Source: Lachnospiraceae bacterium
GTDB taxonomy: Bacteria; Bacillota; Clostridia; Lachnospirales; Lachnospiraceae
Assembly: GCA_017627275.1 (NCBI GenBank)
Contig: JAGAHC010000057.1
Span: 1 to 41,855, forward strand
Direction of reading: 5' to 3'
Length of the DNA: 41,855 bases
This document shows positions 8,057-15,663 of this stretch, in pieces (within the stretch, counting starts at the first letter, position 1; each line of letters begins with the position of its first letter). Position numbers and translations under genes: made by a program. Under the pieces are notes generated by a model that did not search any database, was not told where the DNA came from, and worked only from the letters and a program-made list of their open reading frames with translations.

Positions 8057-8333
8057 ACAAAAGAAAAAGAAAAAGGTGACGAGAAGATCACCGGCAACTT
8101 GAAAACAGAACACGCAGATCACAGTATTCGAGACCAAAGAATCGGTGACTAGAAACCATTCTAAATCAGAACGGATGCATTCAGGTATTGAAGATAATCC
8201 GCCTTAGAATCGGTTCAGCACCATCGTACGTAAAGTACACAGACGGTAAGAATACGACAAACAATGGAGGGTAATCCGTTGGACAAGAATCACTAGAAGA
8301 GGGTATTATCGTAAATCAGGTAATACCCTCTTC
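8057..8333 (+). ncRNA. Candidate structured non-coding RNA, family unassigned
   Basis: This gene-free stretch begins at a strong promoter and carries several hairpins: GGTGA/TCACC (8075-8092), AGAAT-GGT/ACC-ATTCT with one bulged C (8138-8162), an interrupted stem ACC-TC-GTAC/GTAC-GA-GGT (about 8219-8247), and a final perfect 13-bp stem (8296-8333). AGAATCGGT and AGATCAC each occur twice inside it. Reading frames are only a few codons long. It is far less GC-rich than the neighbouring genes. About 277 bases would fit 6S RNA, raiA-type RNA or an unknown family, but I recognise none of their signatures. Non-coding status is inference from promoter plus structure. Confidence 0.5.
8296..8333. terminator. 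Perfect 13-bp stem-loop between convergent units
   Basis: GAAGAGGGTATTA pairs without mismatch with TAATACCCTCTTC across a 12-base loop. It lies at the 3' end of the candidate RNA and 13 bases beyond the stop of the activase gene on the other strand, so it could end both transcripts. Neither strand has the usual T tract after the stem, so it may instead be the closing stem of the RNA or a processing/stability element. Confidence 0.5.
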
Positions 8334-8345
8334 GACTGTCCGGAA

Positions 8346-11300
8346 TCAGGCGGAGGTCCTCTCCGCGGAAAGACTGCGTTTGGCCGTAGAGAGCATCAGC
8401 TTGATACGGTTCAACTGATTCACTTCACTGGCGCCGGGATCGTAATCGATCGCGGCGATATTTGCGCCCGGATATTCCTTGCGGATCCGTTTGATGACGC
8501 CTTTGCCGACGATGTGGTTGGGAAGGCATCCGAAAGGCTGGATGCAGACGATATTGTCCACCCCGCTCTTGATGAGTTCGATCATTTCTCCTGTCAGAAG
8601 CCATCCTTCGCCGGTCTGGTTGCCGATGGACACGACGGGCTCCGCGTAGTGCGCAAGCTCCGTGATGCTTTCCGGCGCGTCAAAGTGTTTGCTTCTGCGG
8701 TAGGCGTCGTAGATCGGCTTCGTAAACCATTCGATGGCTTTGATGCCGGCGCCGGTCATGCGCGCCGCCTTTTTGCTGGTCCCCAGGTGCTTTGCCTTGA
8801 AGGCCGTGTTGTAGAAGGCATAGAGCATAAAGCCCATGAGTTCCGGCACACGCGCTTCGGCGCCTTCTTCTTCGAGAAGGTCCACCAGATGATTGTTGGC
8901 GGCAGGGGCAAACTTGACCAGGATCTCGCCGACAATGCCGACCTTGGGTTTGACCATGTCTTCATGGATCGGGATGGCGTCAAATTCTTCGATCATCTGC
9001 ACGCACATCTTCCTTGCCCTGCGGTAGGGGAAGCCTTTGGTGGTGGTGAGGAAGGCGATGCATCTTTCCTTCCAGACTTCATGCAGTGCGTTGACGCTGC
9101 CGGGCTCCACCTCATACGGCCGCATCCGGTAGACGAGGCGCATGAGAACGTCGCCGAAGACGGCGGCGAAGGCGGCCCTTGCAAGGACCTTCAGGTTCAG
9201 TTTGAAGCCCGGGTTTTCTTCCAGCCCGGACAGATTGGCAGAAATGACGGGGATCTGCGAGAGCCCTGCTTTCTTGAGCGCACGCCGGATAAACCCGATG
9301 TAATTGGAAGCACGGCACCCGCCGCCGGTCTGTGACATCAGGATGGCGGTGCGGTTCAGATCGTAGTTGCCGGATTCGAGGGCATCCATGATCTGGCCGA
9401 CCACGCACAGAGAAGGATAGCAGGCGTCGTTGTTGACATATTTCAGGCCGATGTCGACGGAATTGCGGTTGTCGTTCTTCAGGACCTCCAGGTGATAGCC
9501 GCAGGCATTCAGCGCCGGTTCCATCAGATCGAAATGAATGGGCGACATCTGCGGGCACAGGATCGTATAGTGGTCGCGCATTTCTTCCGTGAACGGAACG
9601 CGCGGGATGACGGCAGAGGTCCTCTTGCGGATGGTCTTCTTATCATCCCGGATGCGGATCGCGGCAATGAGAGAGCGGATCCTGATGCGCGCGGCGCCGA
9701 GGTTGTTGACTTCATCGATCTTGAGACAGGTATAGATCTTGTCCCGGGAAGTCAGAATATCGCTCACCTGATCAGTGGTGATGGCGTCCAGGCCGCAGCC
9801 AAAGGAGTTTAACTGTACCAGCTCCAGATCATCGTGCTCCGCCACAAACGACGCGGCGGCATAGAGTCTCGAGTGATAGGCCCACTGGTCGAGCGCCGTC
9901 AGCGGTCTCTCGACCTCGCCCAGGTGCGCGACGGAGTCCTCCGTGAGGACGGCGATCCCGAAGGAATTGATCATTTCGGGAATGCCGTGGTGGATCTCCG
10001 GATCGGCATGATACGGTCTGCCGGCCAGCACGATCCCCTTGACGTGGTTCTCCTTCATATAGGAGAGGACGTGTTCTCCCTCTTTGCGAATGTCTTCACG
10101 GACCTGCATGAGTTCGGTCCATGCCACATGCGCCGCATGCCGCACGTCGACAGCGGGTAGTTCGGAAAACTCCTGGACGAGCGCGTTCTTGATGGTCTCC
10201 TCATCCGAAAAGGCCAGGAACGGGTTGCGGAATTTGATCTTTCCTTCGCCGATCCCCTCGACATTGTTTTTGATGTTCTCCGGGTAGGAGGTCACGATCG
10301 GACAATTGAAATGATTGTCTGCCTCCGTGATTTCCTGATGCTCGTAGAACAAAGAAGGATAGAAGATGAAGTCGATATCCTGCTGCATCAGCCATCCGAT
10401 GTGTCCGTGCACGATCTTTGCCGGGTAGCATTCCGATTCGGACGGAATGGATTCGATCCCCATTTCGTAGATCCGGTGATTGGAAGGCGGCGAAAGCACG
10501 ACACGGTATCCCAGCTTACGGAAAAAAGTAAACCAGAAGGGGTAGTCCTCGTACATGTTGAGGACGCGCGGAATCCCCACGGTCCCCCGGAAGGCTTCCT
10601 CCTTGGAAAGGCTCCGGTATCCGAAGACGCGGGAAAGCTTGTAGCGGAAGAGGTTGGGGACCTCGTTTTTCTGCACCTCTTTTCCGAGCCCCCGCTCGCA
10701 GCGGTTGCCGGAAATGAAGGTCCTGCCGCCGGAAAAGGTGTTGACGGTCAGCCGGCAGTTGTTGGTGCAGAGCCCGCAGTTGCGGATGGAAGTCTCATAG
10801 GAAAGCGCCTCGATCTCGTCGAAGGAGAGCATGGTCGTCGGGCGCGTGGCACTGTATCGTTCTCTGGCGATCAGGGCTGCCCCGAAGGCGCCCATGATGC
10901 CGGCGATATCGGGTCTTATCACTTCACAGGCGGCTTCGGTCTCGAGCGCGCGGAGGACGGCGTCGTTGTAGAAGGTTCCGCCCTGTACCACGATGTGTTC
11001 CCCGAGCTCTGCGGCGGAAGAGACCTTCATGACCTTGAAGAGCGCGTTTTTGATGACGGAATAGGCAAGGCCCGCCGAGATGTCGGTCACGTCCGCGCCT
11101 TCCTTCTGCGCCTGCTTGACGCGGGAATTCATGAAGACGGTGCAGCGGGTTCCCAGATCGATCGGATGCTCCGCAAAGAGCGCGGCCCCGGCAAAGTCCT
11201 GCACGGTGTAGTCCAGCGACCGTGCGAAGGTCTCGATAAAGGAGCCGCAGCCGGAGGAGCAGGCTTCATTCAGGGTGACATTGTCGACGGCCTCATTCTT

Positions 11301-12593
11301 GATGCGGATGCACTTCATATCCTGTCCGCCGATATCGAGGATACAGTCGACCTTCGGGTCGAAGAAGGCGGCAGCATAGTAGTGTGCGATGGTTTCCACC
11401 TCTCCCTCATCCAGAAGAAAGGCGGATTTTAAAAGGGCTTCTCCGTAGCCGGTGGAACAGCCGGAAACGATCCTGGCTGTCTCGGGCATCCGGGCGTGGA
11501 GTTCCTTCATGGCGCGGATGGCAGTCCGGATGGGAGAGCCGTCGTTGTTTGCATAGAAAGAATACAGAAGAGATCCGTCTTCGCCGATCAGGGCCACCTT
11601 GGTGGTGGTGGAGCCGGCATCGATCCCGAGATAGCAGTGACCGCTGTAGTTTTCCAAGGATCCCTTCCGTACCTGGGCCGCGGCATGACGGGCGGCAAAC
11701 GCCTCGTATTCCTCTTTGGAAGCAAAGAGCGGCTGCATGCGTGCGATCTCAAAATCCATGTGGATCTCGCCCGAGAGACGCTCTGTCAGCTCCGTAAGAG
11801 AGCAGGCATTTTCCCGGTCAGCATTCATGGCAGCGCCCATGGCGGCAAACAGATGCGAATGCTCCGGCATCACCGTATGCTCGTCGTCGAGTGAGAGCGT
11901 ACGGACAAAGGCGGCACGGAGCTCCGTCAGAAAGTGCAGGGGTCCGCCGAGGAAGGCGACCCGTCCGCGGATGGGCTTGCCGCAGGCAAGACCGGAGATG
12001 GTCTGAATGACCACCGCCTGAAAAATGGAAGCGGCGAGGTCCTCTCTGGTCGCGCCTTCGTTGATGAGGGGCTGGATGTCGGATTTGGCGAAAACGCCGC
12101 AGCGGGCGGCAATGGTATAGAGGGACTTATACTTTTTGGCATACTCGTTGAGGCCGATGGCGTCGGTCTGCAGAAGCGCCGCCATCTGGTCGATAAAGGA
12201 GCCTGTGCCGCCGGCGCAGGTCCCGTTCATACGCTGTTCGACGCCGCCGTTTTCAAAGTAGATGATCTTGGCATCCTCTCCGCCGAGCTCGATGGCCACA
12301 TCGGTTCCCGGGGCTTTCTTTTCAAGCGCCGTGGAGACGGCGATGACCTCCTGCTCAAAGGGAACATGCAGGTGGGAAGCCAGCGTCAGTCCGCCGGAAC
12401 CCGTGATGACCGGAAAGACGGTACAGGGGCCGACTTCCAGAAGCGCTTCCGTCAAAAGGGCGTGGAGCGTTCCGCGAATGTCGGCGTGGTGCCGGCGGTA
12501 GTCGTGGAAGAGAAGCGTTTCGTCTTCTGTGAGCAATGCGATTTTTACGGTCGTGGAACCGATGTCGATCCCGAGTTTATATTCCTGTTCCAA
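8346..12593 (-). CDS. Double-domain 2-hydroxyacyl-CoA dehydratase activase-like protein (BcrAD/BadFG ATPase + DUF2229)
   Basis: The 1415-aa protein has two ASKHA ATPase domains and a long C-terminal region of DUF2229 type that resembles dehydratase subunits. Domain 1 starts with [10 protein letters not shown] (8-17) and has the cluster-binding cysteines at about 126 ([10 protein letters not shown]) and 165 (ARCGVF). Domain 2 starts with [10 protein letters not shown] (323-332) and has Cys 445 and 484. A further four-cysteine cluster (CGLCTNNC near 606-613, then Cys 632) precedes the last region. Known relatives use ATP to push an electron from a 4Fe-4S cluster into 2-hydroxyacyl-CoA dehydratases or benzoyl-CoA reductases. 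No such dehydratase lies nearby, so its partner is unknown. The start is TTG at 12591-12593, preceded by GGGAG. Length agrees with the large clostridial members. Confidence 0.9.
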   Translation of the reverse strand: MEQEYKLGIDIGSTTVKIALLTEDETLLFHDYRRHHADIRGTLHALLTEALLEVGPCTVFPVITGSGGLTLASHLHVPFEQEVIAVSTALEKKAPGTDVAIELGGEDAKIIYFENGGVEQRMNGTCAGGTGSFIDQMAALLQTDAIGLNEYAKKYKSLYTIAARCGVFAKSDIQPLINEGATREDLAASIFQAVVIQTISGLACGKPIRGRVAFLGGPLHFLTELRAAFVRTLSLDDEHTVMPEHSHLFAAMGAAMNADRENACSLTELTERLSGEIHMDFEIARMQPLFASKEEYEAFAARHAAAQVRKGSLENYSGHCYLGIDAGSTTTKVALIGEDGSLLYSFYANNDGSPIRTAIRAMKELHARMPETARIVSGCSTGYGEALLKSAFLLDEGEVETIAHYYAAAFFDPKVDCILDIGGQDMKCIRIKNEAVDNVTLNEACSSGCGSFIETFARSLDYTVQDFAGAALFAEHPIDLGTRCTVFMNSRVKQAQKEGADVTDISAGLAYSVIKNALFKVMKVSSAAELGEHIVVQGGTFYNDAVLRALETEAACEVIRPDIAGIMGAFGAALIARERYSATRPTTMLSFDEIEALSYETSIRNCGLCTNNCRLTVNTFSGGRTFISGNRCERGLGKEVQKNEVPNLFRYKLSRVFGYRSLSKEEAFRGTVGIPRVLNMYEDYPFWFTFFRKLGYRVVLSPPSNHRIYEMGIESIPSESECYPAKIVHGHIGWLMQQDIDFIFYPSLFYEHQEITEADNHFNCPIVTSYPENIKNNVEGIGEGKIKFRNPFLAFSDEETIKNALVQEFSELPAVDVRHAAHVAWTELMQVREDIRKEGEHVLSYMKENHVKGIVLAGRPYHADPEIHHGIPEMINSFGIAVLTEDSVAHLGEVERPLTALDQWAYHSRLYAAASFVAEHDDLELVQLNSFGCGLDAITTDQVSDILTSRDKIYTCLKIDEVNNLGAARIRIRSLIAAIRIRDDKKTIRKRTSAVIPRVPFTEEMRDHYTILCPQMSPIHFDLMEPALNACGYHLEVLKNDNRNSVDIGLKYVNNDACYPSLCVVGQIMDALESGNYDLNRTAILMSQTGGGCRASNYIGFIRRALKKAGLSQIPVISANLSGLEENPGFKLNLKVLARAAFAAVFGDVLMRLVYRMRPYEVEPGSVNALHEVWKERCIAFLTTTKGFPYRRARKMCVQMIEEFDAIPIHEDMVKPKVGIVGEILVKFAPAANNHLVDLLEEEGAEARVPELMGFMLYAFYNTAFKAKHLGTSKKAARMTGAGIKAIEWFTKPIYDAYRRSKHFDAPESITELAHYAEPVVSIGNQTGEGWLLTGEMIELIKSGVDNIVCIQPFGCLPNHIVGKGVIKRIRKEYPGANIAAIDYDPGASEVNQLNRIKLMLSTAKRSLSAERTSA

Positions 12594-12644
12594 AGATACT
12601 CCCTGCGGTGAAATCTCACCTCTGCTGTATTATGCACAATTTTG

Positions 12645-12664
12645 CACAATTTTACTAAATTGTG
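12645..12664. promoter_or_regulatory. Operator-like palindrome in the activase leader
   Basis: CACAATTTTACTAAATTGTG is a perfect inverted repeat of eight-base arms around four bases. A third copy of the arm, CACAATTT, lies at 12635-12642. It falls within the predicted 5' leader of the activase, between the promoter (12728-12756) and the TTG start, where a bound repressor would block elongation. The spacing and arms do not clearly match the Rex or NrdR boxes I know. Confidence 0.4.
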
Positions 12665-12727
12665 TATTCAATTAATGACTATTGTCGCTAAATGTATTAT
12701 CAATTTATCGCAGCGAAAGACTTTACA

Positions 12728-12756
12728 ATTCTATGCACTTTTATAGGAAAAGTCAA
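12728..12756 (-). promoter_or_regulatory. Promoter of the activase gene
   Basis: On the minus strand, TTGACT (12751-12756) and TAGAAT (12728-12733) are separated by 17 bases. The predicted start near 12721 gives a leader of about 128 bases, which holds the palindrome at 12645-12664 and a small hairpin (GGTGA/TCACC) just before the ribosome site. Confidence 0.65.
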
Positions 12757-12779
12757 TACAGAAGGGGTGTCTCATCACT

Positions 12780-12816
12780 AAATCTTGTTGGGTTTTCAAT
12801 TTCCACCACAAGATTT
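12780..12816. repeat. Inverted repeat in the divergent control region
   Basis: AAATCTTGT (12780-12788) and ACAAGATTT (12808-12816) are perfect nine-base arms 19 bases apart. They lie upstream of both divergent promoters, between the activase promoter (12728-12756) and the rhomboid-like gene promoter (12838-12866). It could be a looped operator or an old terminator. No T tract follows on either strand. Confidence 0.4.
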
Positions 12817-12837
12817 GACACGCGCGTCATTTTTCTG

Positions 12838-12866
12838 TTTACAAGCCTGTTTTCCGGTGCTAAAAT
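12838..12866 (+). promoter_or_regulatory. Promoter of the rhomboid-queH-argS operon
   Basis: TTTACA (12838-12843) and TAAAAT (12861-12866) are 17 bases apart, with the -10 extended by TGC. A hairpin CTACGC/GCGTAG (12875-12896) occupies the short leader just before the GGAGG site at 12900-12904. Confidence 0.65.
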
Positions 12867-12917
12867 AACCGATACTACGCGGGAAAATGAGCGTAGTGAG
12901 GAGGAAAAACAGTTCGA

Positions 12918-13784
12918 ATGTCAAATCTGGAACGTCGTTTCGGTAAATACGCGATCCGCAATTTATCGCTTTTCCTGATCCTCTGCTATGCAGTGGGTTA
13001 TGTTTTGACGTACCTGAACGGCAATATTCTGACATACATGACACTTAATCCTTACGCGATCGTCCGCGGACAGGTCTGGAGGCTGTTTACCTGGGTTCTG
13101 ATACCGCCCCGGTTCGACAGTCTGTTCTTTATCGTGATCATGCTGTATTTTTATTACTCCATCGGGACGAGTCTGGAGATCACCTGGGGAGCCTGGAATT
13201 ACAACGTGTACATCTTTTCCGGGATGCTCTTTACCGTGATCGGCGCCTTTGTCATGATGGGGATCACGATGCTGATCAATCCTTCCGCGGGAGAGTTCGA
13301 GTACGCGTGGATGGCGTTGTCGTACAGTACGTATTACATCAATATGTCCATCTTTTTAGCTTACGCGGTCACCTTTCCGGATGCGGTGGTTCTGTTGATG
13401 TTCTTTATTCCCGTAAAGGTCAAGTGGCTCGGCATCGTTTACGGCATTCTGATCGCGGCGGATCTGATTCGGAGCCCATACTATGTGAAGATCGCGATCC
13501 TTGCATCGCTTTTAAACTTTATCGTGTTTTTCCTGCGCAGCGGGAGACTCTTCCGGTTCAAACCGTCTGAGGTCCTGCGCAGACAATCCTTTAAAGGAAA
13601 GGCAAAGCCTGCCCATATGGGCACAGGCAGGACCATTCACCGCTGTGCCGTTTGCGGACGGACTGAGAAGGATGATCCTTCGCTGGAGTTCCGGTACTGC
13701 TCCAAGTGTGCGGGCAACCTGGAATACTGCAGGGACCATCTGTTCACACACGTCCATGTGCAGGCAGGGGGCGGGTCGGAGTAA
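12918..13784 (+). CDS. Rhomboid-fold membrane protein with C-terminal zinc ribbon, probably not a protease
   Basis: The 288-aa protein has about six hydrophobic segments between residues 15 and 208 and the rhomboid-like GQVWRLFTWVLIPP near 51-64. The catalytic GxSG motif of rhomboid proteases is not visible: the matching stretch reads SYSTYYINMSIFLAY (135-149). The cytosolic tail holds a zinc-ribbon pattern of cysteines at 243, 246, 261 and 264, followed by CRDHLFTH (271-278). The fold is therefore rhomboid-like, but proteolysis is doubtful; a chaperone, adaptor or sensing role would fit better, as inference. ATG 12918 follows a GGAGG site 13 bases upstream. It is first of five closely packed genes (12-base gap to the next). 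Confidence 0.78.
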   Translation: MSNLERRFGKYAIRNLSLFLILCYAVGYVLTYLNGNILTYMTLNPYAIVRGQVWRLFTWVLIPPRFDSLFFIVIMLYFYYSIGTSLEITWGAWNYNVYIFSGMLFTVIGAFVMMGITMLINPSAGEFEYAWMALSYSTYYINMSIFLAYAVTFPDAVVLLMFFIPVKVKWLGIVYGILIAADLIRSPYYVKIAILASLLNFIVFFLRSGRLFRFKPSEVLRRQSFKGKAKPAHMGTGRTIHRCAVCGRTEKDDPSLEFRYCSKCAGNLEYCRDHLFTHVHVQAGGGSE

Positions 13785-13796
13785 GAAAGGAACGCG

Positions 13797-14372
13797 ATGG
13801 CAGGAACGAACGAAGAACTCCATGCGCTCTTGAGTGAAGAGGAACGCGCTTTCTTAAAAGACTATGAGGAGACGCTGAAGGCGATCGACATCCCCTCCGA
13901 GGACGTGCTGACGGCGATCAAGATACAGGCCATGGCCGGAGAGAGGGGAGCGCAGCAGGATCTGGCTACGTACTATCTGCCGAAGGTGGTAGACCTGGCG
14001 CGGCTCTATGTCGGACAGGGCGTGATGCTGGAAGATTTGATCGGCGCCGGGAATGAAGCCCTCTTAAGCGGTACAAGACTCCTCATGGCACTGGAAAGAC
14101 CGGACGAGGTGGAGGGAGATCTCGGAAACCGCATGATGCGCGCCATGGAAGCGCTCATTGAGGAAGACTTTTCGAATAAGGCGGCGGAAGCGGCCGTTCT
14201 GGAAAAGGTCAACCGCGTAAAGGAAAAGGCAGACGAACTGGCAGAAGACCTGCGCAGAAAGGTAACACCGGAAGAACTCGCCGCCGAGGGAGAACTGACG
14301 TTGGAAGAGATCGAGGAAGCCGTGCGCTTCAGCGGAAATCAGATAGAAAGCCTGGATATCGAAAAAAGGTAG
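13797..14372 (+). CDS. Sigma-70-like protein containing region 2 and region 3 only
   Basis: The 191-aa protein resembles part of a sigma factor. Residues 58-92 (YYLPKVVDLARLYVGQGVMLEDLIGAGNEALLSG) follow the core-binding region 2 pattern of NLRLVVSIAKKY...DLIQEGNIGL, and residues 136-187 (EKVNRVKEKADELAEDLRRKVTPEELAAE, then LTLEEIEEAV) follow region 3. The aromatic -10-reading helix of region 2 is not apparent, and region 4, which reads the -35, is absent. It could bind core polymerase or an anti-sigma factor without directing a promoter; this is inference. AAAGGAA (13786-13792) precedes the ATG. It sits in the operon with the TetR regulator, queH and argS. Confidence 0.65.
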   Translation: MAGTNEELHALLSEEERAFLKDYEETLKAIDIPSEDVLTAIKIQAMAGERGAQQDLATYYLPKVVDLARLYVGQGVMLEDLIGAGNEALLSGTRLLMALERPDEVEGDLGNRMMRAMEALIEEDFSNKAAEAAVLEKVNRVKEKADELAEDLRRKVTPEELAAEGELTLEEIEEAVRFSGNQIESLDIEKR

Positions 14373-14381
14373 GACGGAATC

Positions 14382-14963
14382 GTGGGAAAGAAATCGGAAC
14401 GCAAAAAACAGTTTATCAGAGAGACCGCCAGAAAGGTCTTCATCGAAAAAGGATATAAGAATGTCACGATGAAGGACGTGGTGGAAGCCTGTGAGATCAG
14501 CCGCGGCGGGCTGTATCTGTACTACGGAAGCACGACGGAACTCTTTCTGGACGTTCTGCAGATGGAAGCGCAGGATACGGACGACGCTTTTTCGGAAGCG
14601 GTCGTCAACAACGCATCGCCTGCGGATATTCTGGCGTTGTTTTTACAGGAACAGAAGAAGGAACTGCTGAGAAAGGAAGATACGCTGGCGGTCGCTACCT
14701 ATGAGTTTGCCTTTGACCGGGAAAAACCGGATAAGGAGAACTATCTTTTGCGCCAGTTCCAGGAAGCGGTCCTGATCATTGAGCATCTGATCACCGAGGG
14801 CGTGCGCGTAGGGGAATTCGTGTGTGACGACCCGCATGCCGCCGCCAGAAACATCATGTACGTGATCGAGGGATTAAAGATCTCCGCGCACACCATGGGC
14901 GTAACCGAACAGACCGTGGACGAGGAGATGCGCTATCTGATGCAGAGACTGACCAATGGATAA
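14382..14963 (+). CDS. TetR/AcrR family transcriptional regulator
   Basis: The 193-aa protein carries the TetR N-terminal helix-turn-helix: ARKVFIEKGYKNVTMKDVVEACEISRGGLYLYYGS in roughly residues 16-50, followed by a divergent helical ligand/dimer domain. The start is GTG at 14382, with AGGACGGA just upstream, and there is no nearby in-frame ATG before the motif. It lies nine bases after the sigma-like gene, and its end overlaps queH by eight bases, so it is translated as part of the operon. Its target and ligand are unknown; autoregulation of the operon promoter at 12838 is possible. Confidence 0.88.
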   Translation: MGKKSERKKQFIRETARKVFIEKGYKNVTMKDVVEACEISRGGLYLYYGSTTELFLDVLQMEAQDTDDAFSEAVVNNASPADILALFLQEQKKELLRKEDTLAVATYEFAFDREKPDKENYLLRQFQEAVLIIEHLITEGVRVGEFVCDDPHAAARNIMYVIEGLKISAHTMGVTEQTVDEEMRYLMQRLTNG

Positions 14964-15663
14964 TGTGACTTCCGGAAACAGACCTGCACAAAAACCCAAT
15001 TACGCAAAACAGACGGAAGAAATCCTGGACGATCTGCTTACGAAAGGGCAGACGCCGAGGATTCTTTTGCATAGCTGCTGTGCCCCCTGCTCCAGCCATG
15101 TGCTGGAGTACCTGCGGGAAAAGGCGGATGTGACGGTCTTTTATTACAATCCCAATATCACGGACCGGGAAGAATACGAGGAAAGAAAAAAAGAAGAGCT
15201 TCGCCTGATCGAAGAGTATAATAAACAGGTTGAAGAAAACGATTTTTCCGGGATGCATTCCACTTCGGCCGCGAGGAAGATAAAGGTGCTGGATGCGGAC
15301 TACGATCCGGCGGTCTTTCTCGAAGCGGTGAAGGGCCTCGAGGAGTGCCGGGAAGGCGGTCCGCGCTGTGAAAAATGTTTTGCCCTGCGTCTAAAGGAAA
15401 CGGCGAGAAAGGCAAGGGAAGAGAACTTTGACTTTTTCACGACGACGCTTACGATCAGCCCCTTAAAAAACGCGGAGCGCATCAATCGGATCGGTACGGA
15501 AACGGAAAAGGAAGAGGGGGTACGGTTCCTGCCTTCCGATTTTAAAAAGAAAGACGGATACAAGCGGTCGCTGGAACTGTCGGAACGTTTTCATCTTTAC
15601 AGACAGGACTACTGCGGCTGCGAGTTTTCAAAGAGAGAAAGAACAGACGGGAGAGAGCAATGA
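14956..15663 (+). CDS. queH: Epoxyqueuosine reductase QueH
   Basis: The 235-aa protein belongs to the QueH (formerly DUF208) family, which reduces epoxyqueuosine to queuosine in tRNA with an iron-sulphur cluster and replaces cobalamin-dependent QueG in many anaerobes. Conserved cysteine motifs are present: HSCCAPCSSH near residues 39-48, RCEKCF near 138-143 and DYCGCEFS close to the end. The middle TTTLTISPLKN is also typical. The ATG overlaps the end of the TetR gene and lacks a strong ribosome site, so translation is likely coupled. Its stop overlaps the argS start (ATGA). Confidence 0.93.
   Translation: MDNVTSGNRPAQKPNYAKQTEEILDDLLTKGQTPRILLHSCCAPCSSHVLEYLREKADVTVFYYNPNITDREEYEERKKEELRLIEEYNKQVEENDFSGMHSTSAARKIKVLDADYDPAVFLEAVKGLEECREGGPRCEKCFALRLKETARKAREENFDFFTTTLTISPLKNAERINRIGTETEKEEGVRFLPSDFKKKDGYKRSLELSERFHLYRQDYCGCEFSKRERTDGREQ

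Noticed and set aside
8048..8101. Seventeen-codon frame starting in the -10 of the candidate RNA promoter
   Set aside because: The ATG overlaps the -10 hexamer and lies before the expected start of transcription, has no ribosome site, and encodes a lysine run.
12815..12820. TTGACA in the divergent region as a -35 for the rhomboid operon
   Set aside because: No acceptable -10 lies 16-18 bases downstream; the pair TTTACA-17-TAAAAT slightly further on is far better.
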